Shown here in pieces: positions 7,517 through 14,518 of a stretch of 64,000 nt of DNA. The DNA lies in the NCBI GenBank assembly GCA_002320245.1, contig DCKD01000013.1:1-64000 (forward strand). The letters run 5' to 3'. The stretch is from Lachnospiraceae bacterium UBA1683. Its GTDB lineage: Bacteria > Bacillota > Clostridia > Lachnospirales > Lachnospiraceae. Every line of letters begins with the position of its first letter. Within the stretch, counting starts at the first letter, position 1. The notes beneath the pieces were generated by a model. The model did no database searches. It saw only the letters and a list, made by a program, of their open reading frames with translations, and had not been told where the DNA came from. Both the position numbers and the translations under genes were made by a program.

Positions 7517-10124
7517 ATGAGAACTATATTTAAAGAATTCGTTAAAAAAGAATTTTTATTTCAATCAGAAAAGAATGGATATGATAAAAAGGCGGAACAG
7601 GCGTTTTATCAATGCTTTAAATCGTTAGCTCAAGATATTATAGTTGAAAATTCTTTTAAAACATTTGCATATCTTTGGAATGAAGAACAGGAAATATTGG
7701 GAAAAAGGGTTGATGGCAATAAAAAGGATTGTATTATCTCGCAAGTAACAGGTTTGCAATACCGCTCTTATGTAGCAAGTAGATTTCCTATGTTAATGAA
7801 AAAAATTGAGCAAATGATAAAAAAGCAATTTGATTATATTATGGAGGTAGAAACTAATTATCATAAAGATATAGAAAAATTAAAAAAAGAATTTGAGATT
7901 AGTGGAAAATGTATAAAAGTTTATGGAATGAATTCCGATAAACATCATGATGGGAAAAGGAGTTGTATATAAACCTAAAAGTTTAAAATCAGATATTATT
8001 TGGAATAAGGTAATTGAATGGCAAAATTCAAAGGAAAAGATTAGAGAATTGCGAGGAATAAAGACCATTGACTGCGGGACCTATGGATGGCAAGAGAAAA
8101 TAGATTCAGTACTTGAAAATCCTAGTTCAAACATTAATGTTATCTATAAACGTATCGGGGCTTTACTTTGTATGGCGTATCTATGTGGAATGACAGATAT
8201 ACATATGGAAAATATAATAATAAACCAAGATATGCCATATATAGTAGATACTGAAACACTCTTTAATTATGAGAAAATCTCTGAAAAAGGCGTTCGTAAG
8301 TGGGTTTTACAATCTGTTTTATCTACGCAGATGTTACCAGTATTGTATGGATCTAATATCACTTCTTGTGATGTGGCTGGAATTACCGGAGGCTCAAAGA
8401 AGATAAAGATAAGAAAACAAATTTTAAAAGAAGTAGAACAAAATAAGGTAAAGGTGGTTTGGGATGAGAAGGAGAAGACGGATATAGGAAATATTCCTAA
8501 AGTCAGATATAAGTATATAGAACCAAGAAATTATCTCAAGAGTATTATAGAAGGATTTAAAGAAGAATATGTTCTGGTTTTAGAATGGAAATCAGAACTT
8601 ATGGAATTATTCAAAAGCAGCATAATGGAATCATATAGATCCAGAATTATTTATAGAAATACAAATAGCTATCAGAGCTTATTATCGCTTCTTCAGAATC
8701 CTAGATATTTGTTAAATAAAACTGATAGTGAGAATTTATTAGAAGTGCTTAAATTAAATAAGAAGATTCCTTTAGCAATTGCCAAAAAAGAAATTGACAA
8801 TTTACAAAGTGGAGATATACCATATTTTACGATTGATTTACAAAATAGAGTTTTCAATGCTGAAGAATACATATATACAGAAGAGAAAAGAGAGAATATT
8901 TATAAAAGAATTATGAACTATTCAGAGGAAGATATGCGAAAGCAAATCTTTTTAATTAGAATGAGTATGGCGTTACCTGAAAATAGCCAAATAAAAAAAT
9001 GCATATATAAACAAGAACTTCCTGAAAGAAAGATTCATGCGGAGGTGTACCATCTTGCAGCAAAACTAAAACATGATGCATTTATAAATTATCAAGATAG
9101 TATAGTGGAATGGATTAATATTGTAAATGCGTATCCAAGTTGGGGGATTAGTGAACAAGGACTAGATTTATATTTTGGGCTTCCGGGAAATGCAATTTTT
9201 TTAGCGGCATTGCATAAAATAACGCAATCTCAGGAGGATTTGCTTTATTTACAATTAGTACTCAATTCGATTGAACAGAAACGGAAAGCTGTAGTATATA
9301 AAGACTTTTCTTTATTTTCGGGAAAGACTTCCTTGATATATATGTATGCCGTTTTATCAACACTTTTAGGGAAAAAATATAATAGAGATTTAGAAAGAGT
9401 ATGTGATGAACTTTTAGGGGAAGTGACGATAGCAGAATTAGAAGATGATATTGTTAATGGAATTTCAGGTGTTTTGATAGGATTTTGTTGTGCATATACA
9501 GTTTTAAAAAAAGATAGATATTATAAAGTTATTGAAAAGCTGGCAATGAAGATAGTAGAAAGAATAAGGAATCATACGGAAAAGGAAATATCAGATATGG
9601 GAGTCGCCCATGGTTATGCTGGAACATTACTTGCATTATCTAAAGCTTATTTAATCACTAAAAAAAAGCTGTATATGGATACTATTTTCTTAGTGGAGAA
9701 AGAAATTTCATTAGACAATGGAAAATTAGATATTAGCTGGTGTCACGGATTAGTAGGATTAGGATTAGTTTATATAGGTTTAGGTAAACTTTTAGGAAGA
9801 GGGGTATATAAGGAAAAAATCAAGAAATGTGAAGAGAAAATTAGAAATAGAGTATGGGAAAATAGTGATTGCTTGTGTCATGGAAACATGGGGACTGTTG
9901 ATTTTTATATTGAATATTCTCAATACCAAAATGAAACTATTTTTATGGAATATGCGAAAAAGATAATTAGTTATTGCTTATTAAAGCATAAAAAGTGGCA
10001 TTGTGGATGTAAGCAAGATATAATAGTATATGGTATTATGACAGGTATTTCGGGAATAGGATATGAATTGTTGAGGGTTTTATATCCGAATGAGCTTCCT
10101 AATATTTTATTATTGGAGATTTAG
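7517..10124 (+). pseudogene. LanM class II lanthipeptide synthetase with a frame lesion
   Basis: The first frame (7517-7972) has the LanM N-terminus, with a PMLMKKIEQMI segment and SDKHHDGKRSCI, the start of the conserved SD-H-x-x-GK motif. It then stops. A second frame (to 10124) resumes with VVYKPKSL and carries the dehydratase motif TDIHMENIIINQ followed by DTETLF, then a LanC-like cyclase with zinc ligands in SWCHG and LCHGN. The full family is about 900-1000 residues and the two parts sum to a little under 880. Between GK and YKP the family normally has about ten more residues, so a small out-of-frame deletion near 7960-7972 fits better than a single inserted base. LanM dehydrates Ser/Thr and cyclises them onto Cys. 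As written the dehydratase is split. Confidence 0.85.
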
Positions 10125-10125
10125 A

Positions 10126-11697
10126 ATGAAACAAAGATATACGGTAAAAAAATGGTTGCTTTATATAGTTATCAATCAGTTGATCCAATTTATATATTTA
10201 GGATACGCTTTATTTTGGTTCAATCACATAGCGATTTTAATGTTTTACATTTTAAATGTAGTTTTAATAAATTCATTTTGTTTTATCATAGAAGTATATA
10301 ATATAGAAAATCGGTATGACATACATAGGGTTATAGGAGTTTGTATTTACATTACATGGTATTTTATTTTTGAAATTAATAATGTGGATAGGTTGTTGAT
10401 CCTTCCATTAACACAGTTAATAGTATGGTGGGTTTCTATAGATTACATTTTCCAAGGTTATAAGGATAGGAAAATAGGATTATTAAAAATGTTTCTCTAT
10501 ATTTCATTTGGAGGAGTGATTTATTCATGGCTAGTAAGTTATAAGATTTTTTTGATTTTTTATCAAGCAATGATAATCCTTTTATTAGTTTTTCCTATTT
10601 TGATTGTTGCATTGAAAAAAAGTATGTTGAACAAATATGGATTAAAAATCAAAAAGAAGATAAACGTACTGGTAATATTATCAAGCATATTGTTGGTCGA
10701 GGTGTTGGTAGGGGCAAATAATTCCGTATTTTATTTATGGAACATAGATTATGATTTATATATTGTGACCATAATACTGTTTTTGATGTATATCGTAGTC
10801 AAAAATTTAAGAATAAGTCTTACCAGTTTTAAAATATTAATGTATGAGGCAGCAATAATATTACGTGTAATTTTATTGATATTAGCTCTGTTAATAGGTA
10901 TTATAATTGTAAAAAAACATGAAAATATTTTAATACTAGTTTGTATATTTGCCTTCCTTATTTCTTTACAAATTCATGTGATATGTAATATAGAAAAAAA
11001 GTATCGTTTTTCAGAACAAACGGATATATCAAATTTCGAATATATTGAAGAAAATATAGATTATTCCATAAAAGAATTGAAAAAGATACAAGAAAAAGAA
11101 AAAATTTTTGCAGAATTTTTACATGATGAATTATTACAAGATATTATATATTTAAAAAATAAATTAGATGAGCCAAAAGAAGATTATGTACAGGAAGAAT
11201 CCATTTTGATGGTTAAAAATATTATTGATACAATAAGAAGTACAATGGATTCTTATTCTCCACTTATCATAAGCACAATTTCTCTAAAAGAGAATTATAA
11301 AAATTTAATTAGGTCTATTCAAACACGCTATCCAGACAAAAATATAATTGTCGATTTTTATTGTGATAACGAATTTTTCTTAGAAAGACCTTATGATATT
11401 TTGATTTATAGAATAATAAAAGAATTATTAAATAATGCCTTTAAGCACACCAATGCAGAATTAGTGGAAATTCATTTGTCTTTGAATGAGGAATCAAATA
11501 TAAATCTGCGTGTTACAAATGATGGATACGATGGATACAATGACAAAGAGGAACGCAGTATGGGATGGGGAACAAATTCTTTACGGCAGGACATTCAAAA
11601 TATAGGTGGAAAAATAGTAATAAGGAAATCACAAGGAACTTTTTCTATTATCGTTGAGATACCATTAGGTAATTGCGAAACTAGACCCACATTTTGA
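10126..11697 (+). CDS. Membrane sensor histidine kinase, NarX/LiaS (HisKA_3) type
   Basis: ATG 10126 is chosen with a GGAG site, one base after the LanM stop; an upstream frame extension to 10090 overlaps LanM. About eight hydrophobic spans fill residues 10-300. The phospho-acceptor region FLHDELLQDI and a HATPase domain with ELLNNAFKHT and GWGTNSL follow. It should autophosphorylate and pass phosphate to the LuxR-type regulator just downstream, probably sensing the peptide or envelope stress. The last residues (LGNCETRPTF) come from an inserted element. Before insertion the protein would have ended IPFLKGVI, overlapping the regulator start by four bases. The change is distal to the ATPase core, so activity may survive. 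Confidence 0.8.
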   Translation: MKQRYTVKKWLLYIVINQLIQFIYLGYALFWFNHIAILMFYILNVVLINSFCFIIEVYNIENRYDIHRVIGVCIYITWYFIFEINNVDRLLILPLTQLIVWWVSIDYIFQGYKDRKIGLLKMFLYISFGGVIYSWLVSYKIFLIFYQAMIILLLVFPILIVALKKSMLNKYGLKIKKKINVLVILSSILLVEVLVGANNSVFYLWNIDYDLYIVTIILFLMYIVVKNLRISLTSFKILMYEAAIILRVILLILALLIGIIIVKKHENILILVCIFAFLISLQIHVICNIEKKYRFSEQTDISNFEYIEENIDYSIKELKKIQEKEKIFAEFLHDELLQDIIYLKNKLDEPKEDYVQEESILMVKNIIDTIRSTMDSYSPLIISTISLKENYKNLIRSIQTRYPDKNIIVDFYCDNEFFLERPYDILIYRIIKELLNNAFKHTNAELVEIHLSLNEESNINLRVTNDGYDGYNDKEERSMGWGTNSLRQDIQNIGGKIVIRKSQGTFSIIVEIPLGNCETRPTF

Positions 11698-11987
11698 TTA
11701 TGCCAAAGGGGGGGAATCCTGTGAAGTCGAAATCCGAAAGTAAAAGGCGAATAAGCCGACTTTAATAAACCTCAGTATATATAAAGTTGATAGGTTCTAA
11801 GCAATAAGAGGTTTTACACTACGGATATATTCATGATGTTTGATTTTATCTGCAAGTACTACTGTTATCAGTTGTGTAATATCTGCATACAACATATCCA
11901 GTGAGGAGTTATTTGTTTTTAGCAACAAAAGAATGCTGTATTTATGTGGCTTGTGGCGTTTCGCAAACGCCTAGTTGAGATACCATT
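11653..11987. mobile_element. Small insertion between kinase and regulator, flanked by a 14-bp direct repeat
   Basis: GTTGAGATACCATT occurs at 11653-11666 and again at 11974-11987. The DNA between has imperfect inverted ends: TAGGTAATTGCGAAAC on the left against TAGGCGTTTGCGAAAC on the right when reversed. Deleting one direct repeat plus the insert (321 bases) restores an ATGA overlap between kinase and regulator genes. The insert holds only a short minus-strand frame containing MLYADITQLITVV, which I do not recognise, so it resembles a MITE or a deleted IS. A 7-base stem hairpin (GGCGTTT CGC AAACGCC) lies at the right end. Confidence 0.75.
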
Positions 11988-12002
11988 TTTGAAAGGAGTT
12001 AT

Positions 12003-12611
12003 ATGAACATTTTATTAATAGATGATCACAAATTAATTGTTGAAGGTTTGAAAAACTCATTAATTGGAAAGTTGTCAGGAAGTACAATTTCTACGATTAC
12101 AGATTTTCAGAAAACTGATATAATGAATACAGTAAAAGACTATGATTTGATTCTATTAGATATAAACTTGAATAAAATTGGAACAATAGACGGATTGACT
12201 TTGGGAAAAGAAATTTTGAAGAAGTATTCGGATAAAAAGATATGCTTTTTAACTGGATTTGACTTGCCAGGATATGAGAATGAGGCGAGAAAAATAGGAG
12301 CGAAAGGGTTTATTAGCAAAGAGGTCGGAATCTCAGATCTTGTCAGAAAAATAGAAGCTATTCTTGAGGGGCAAACTGTATTTTCAAAAAATAAAGTATG
12401 GATGGAAGATTTAACTCCGAAAGAAGAAGAAATTCTTCAGTTATATTGCCAAGGTTATAAAAGAAAAGAAATTGCGAATAAATTAGAAATATCTATAAGA
12501 ACCTTGGCAAATCATTTGAATTCAATTTATGAGAAGTTAGATGTGAGCAATTATCAAGAAATGGTTCAAAAGGCAATAAGGCTAGGATATATGTTGCCAA
12601 AGAAAGACTAA
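12003..12611 (+). CDS. LuxR/NarL-family response regulator of the RiPP locus
   Basis: The protein has 202 residues, ATG 12003 after AAAGGAG. The receiver domain carries the acidic pair in LLIDDH, the phosphorylatable Asp in LILLDINL and the conserved Lys in GFISKEV. The LuxR HTH follows (LTPKEEEILQLYCQGYKRKEIA, residues about 138-195). It is the cognate partner of the kinase upstream, from which it is now separated by a small insertion, so translational coupling has been lost. Likely targets are the precursor promoter, which contains a dyad, and the transporter genes. A SarA-like or density-sensing role cannot be told from sequence. Confidence 0.85.
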   Translation: MNILLIDDHKLIVEGLKNSLIGKLSGSTISTITDFQKTDIMNTVKDYDLILLDINLNKIGTIDGLTLGKEILKKYSDKKICFLTGFDLPGYENEARKIGAKGFISKEVGISDLVRKIEAILEGQTVFSKNKVWMEDLTPKEEEILQLYCQGYKRKEIANKLEISIRTLANHLNSIYEKLDVSNYQEMVQKAIRLGYMLPKKD

Positions 12612-12739
12612 CTATTAAAAGTCAAGCTCTAAAATGAAATTTTTGAATGAATTGCAGAAATGCATTTCAGATATATTTGGACCTTGAAAACTGCATGACA
12701 ATCAGAGCATCTTTGCAGATGCTCTAAAAGGAGAGATTT

Positions 12740-13203
12740 ATAGAAACAAGTTAAACAGCCGATATATATGCCTGTCCTGATTTTTCCATAGCACCCATTC
12801 GGTAACTGATGACGGAAATGGTGAGGATTGAGCTTTCCGAAAACAGATCTGTAAGCCTTGTAAGATGGGCGGAAGCTCTATATAAGAAGCACCAGAAAAT
12901 TCAGATAATAAAGCGTATACAGAAGCCATATGAAGTGTAGGCACAATCTTTTCGAGTTCTGGGAAAAGGATATTTACAAGGCGGGCGAGAAGATTTCAGT
13001 TTTGCCCGTTCTTTTACCTTATCAAAACGGTAACGGGTAAGTGACTTTAGTTCTTCGTTGTGGTAAGATGTGTCTGAGTAGGACTTTAAGTTCATGTCGG
13101 ACATCATCATAGTGGCAATGGTACAGGAATCAACTTTAACATCCTAGTTTGTGATAGAACAATCATGCTTATCTTTAGCGACATCAATTCCAATGTAAAT
13201 CAT
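12740..13203 (-). pseudogene. Degenerate IS110-family transposase
   Basis: ATG at 13203 begins MIYIGIDVAKDKHDC, the start of the DEDD catalytic domain of IS110 transposases. The frame meets a stop after 19 codons, then continues with SYHNEELKSLTRYRFDKVKERAKL, LFPELEKIVPTLHMASVYAL and PFPSSVTEWVLWK in shifting frames, matching the middle of the family. Roughly 155 codons remain of about 400, with a large internal deletion and several frameshifts, so it is dead. It lies between the response regulator and the second precursor and may have cut that precursor off from its original operon. Confidence 0.8.
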
Positions 13204-13440
13204 AAAAATACTCCTTTGCATAAAATTTGATACTGTTTAGAACCACTGGTGCTCTTTGCGGTTGTAACCTCGTTCTAAATAAACCGTCATGCGGTATCTA
13301 ACTGATTAACAAATATACAAAGAGACTGTGGTTGGCGTCTTTCATAAACCATCAAGTGGTAGGCGGTGAAAACCAATCCACAGCATCTCCAATAGTATAG
13401 CATACAGTCCTTGGAGAGGGACTATAAACACTACTACTTT
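13204..13440 (-). ncRNA. IS110 5' non-coding end, candidate bridge-RNA region
   Basis: IS110 elements carry a long non-coding segment before the transposase that is transcribed as the target-choosing bridge RNA (established for the family). The 237 bases before this transposase start contain no ORF and several possible stems, such as GTTCTAAA and AGAACC elements near 13235-13280. I cannot fold it or define the loops. The call rests on position. Confidence 0.35.
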
Positions 13441-13460
13441 ATAATACGAGGAGAAGAATA

Positions 13461-13613
13461 ATGGAAATTCTATGTGAGCTAAATGAAGAAATTTTGTATG
13501 ATTCTATTGATGAAATGGATGAAACGGAAATGAAAAAGGTATTATGTGAAGAGAATGTATATTTGAGAACAATGACGAGTGTTTGCCCAACTAGTTTCTT
13601 GACTTGTTGCTAA
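13461..13613 (+). CDS. Second RiPP precursor, lanthipeptide-like (50 aa)
   Basis: ATG 13461 follows GAGGAGA by six bases. Residues 1-34 are acidic and helical, leader-like (LNEEILYDSIDEMDETEMKK). The last 14 residues, TMTSVCPTSFLTCC, contain four Thr, two Ser and three Cys and end in adjacent Cys, as in many class II lantibiotic cores. It therefore looks like a better LanM substrate than precursor 1. Two further Cys lie in the leader, which is less usual. It is separated from the enzymes by the IS110 remnant, and no promoter with proper spacing is visible, so it may be silent. No second modification gene follows. Confidence 0.7.
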   Translation: MEILCELNEEILYDSIDEMDETEMKKVLCEENVYLRTMTSVCPTSFLTCC

Positions 13614-13749
13614 ATATACAAAATGTAGAGCATTCCCATTTTTAGGTCGGGTAAGTAATGCAAAATACTGGTCTTTAGGTGCTGTAAAAGAGTTAAAACG
13701 GATTGGGATACTCGGATACTCCCCATTTTGTACTTTTTTGGTACTTTTC
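13614..13749. other. Spacer between precursor 2 and queT
   Basis: One plus-strand frame reads through without a start (containing RVSNAKYWSLGAVKELKR), which could be a gene scrap, but I do not recognise it. This marks the right edge of the AT-rich island. Confidence 0.3.
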
Positions 13750-13778
13750 TTGATTTTCCTCTTCCTCCATGCTATACT
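13750..13778 (+). promoter_or_regulatory. Sigma-70 type promoter of queT
   Basis: TTGATT at 13750-13755 and TATACT at 13773-13778 are separated by 17 bases. Transcription would start near 13785, placing the structured leader at the very 5' end of the mRNA. Confidence 0.65.
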
Positions 13779-13790
13779 TTCTTACGTTGT

Positions 13791-13892
13791 AAAGCCCATA
13801 AAAATAAGGTCTATAGGGCTTTCCGCCGATTCCCGGCGTGAGAATGAATCGTGTGTTCGCGACCTTCCACACGTAAAACAAAACTAAAGGAG
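13791..13892 (+). ncRNA. Structured queT leader, candidate preQ1-type riboswitch
   Basis: Three hairpins stand in a row: AAAGCCC/GGGCTTT (13791-13822), CGCCG/CGGCG (13824-13838) and GTGTG/CACAC (13851-13872). The loop of the first (AAGGTC, 13806-13811) is fully complementary to the loop of the last (GACCTT, 13861-13866), so a kissing or pseudoknot contact is possible. The ribosome binding site follows at 13886-13892. QueT genes are known targets of preQ1 riboswitches. I cannot assign the class. Confidence 0.5.
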
Positions 13893-13901
13893 AATTGAAA
13901 A

Positions 13902-14402
13902 ATGAAAGAAACAAAGAATTTCAGTGTGCTGTTTCTGGCACAGGCAGCGATGATTGCTGCAATCTATGTGGTGATTACACTCGTATTCGCCCCATTCAGC
14001 TACGGAGAAGTACAGGTTCGTCTATCCGAGGCGCTCACGGTTCTGCCGGTATTCACACCAGCGGCTATCCCAGGATTATTTATCGGCTGCCTAATCAGCA
14101 ACATCCTCGGCGGATGCATTGTTCCTGACATCATCTTTGGAAGTCTGGCAACATTACTCGGTGCGATTTTCACTTACTTACTGCGGAACAAAAACAAGTT
14201 CCTTGCCCCACTCCCGCCAATTATTGCAAATGCCCTGATTGTGCCGTTCGTCCTTCGTTATGGCTATCAGGTGCCACTGCCGATTCCATTTATGATGCTG
14301 ACAGTCGGAATCGGGGAAGCTATTTCCTGTGGTGTTCTCGGAATGATTCTGCACACAGCACTGAATAAATACAAGCATTTAATCTTTAAAACCGCAGCGT
14401 AA
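13902..14402 (+). CDS. queT: QueT-family queuosine-precursor transporter (ECF S component)
   Basis: The protein has 166 residues with five or six membrane spans. The family hallmarks FSYGEVQVRLSEALTVLP and GCLISNILGG are present. QueT proteins are substrate-binding S components of energy-coupling-factor transporters. They bring queuosine precursors such as preQ1 or queuine into the cell for tRNA modification, borrowing a shared ATPase module encoded elsewhere. The gene is a single transcription unit with its own promoter, a structured leader that could sense the ligand, and a strong terminator. Base composition returns to that of the host here. Confidence 0.9.
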   Translation: MKETKNFSVLFLAQAAMIAAIYVVITLVFAPFSYGEVQVRLSEALTVLPVFTPAAIPGLFIGCLISNILGGCIVPDIIFGSLATLLGAIFTYLLRNKNKFLAPLPPIIANALIVPFVLRYGYQVPLPIPFMMLTVGIGEAISCGVLGMILHTALNKYKHLIFKTAA

Positions 14403-14440
14403 CTGACAGGACGCCCGCAACAGAAAAGTGATAAAAAGCA

Positions 14441-14488
14441 GCAGCGGGGAAGTTTCAATAGAAATGAAACTTCCCCGCTGCTTTTTTA
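14441..14488 (+). terminator. Strong terminator after queT
   Basis: A perfect 17-base stem (GCAGCGGGGAAGTTTCA and its complement) around a 7-base loop is followed by a run of T. It may also serve the convergent minus-strand gene ending at 14519. Confidence 0.9.
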
Positions 14489-14518
14489 CTTCCGATTTAC
14501 TTTTTCATCCATTTCTCT

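Noticed and set aside
12704..12726. Hairpin AGAGCATCT/AGATGCTCT as regulator terminator
   Set aside because: No T run on the plus strand; it may equally be part of the IS110 remnant. Not listed as a terminator.
13440..13445. TATAAT as promoter -10 for precursor 2
   Set aside because: Only 15 bases before the ATG, so the transcript would start within the ribosome binding site.
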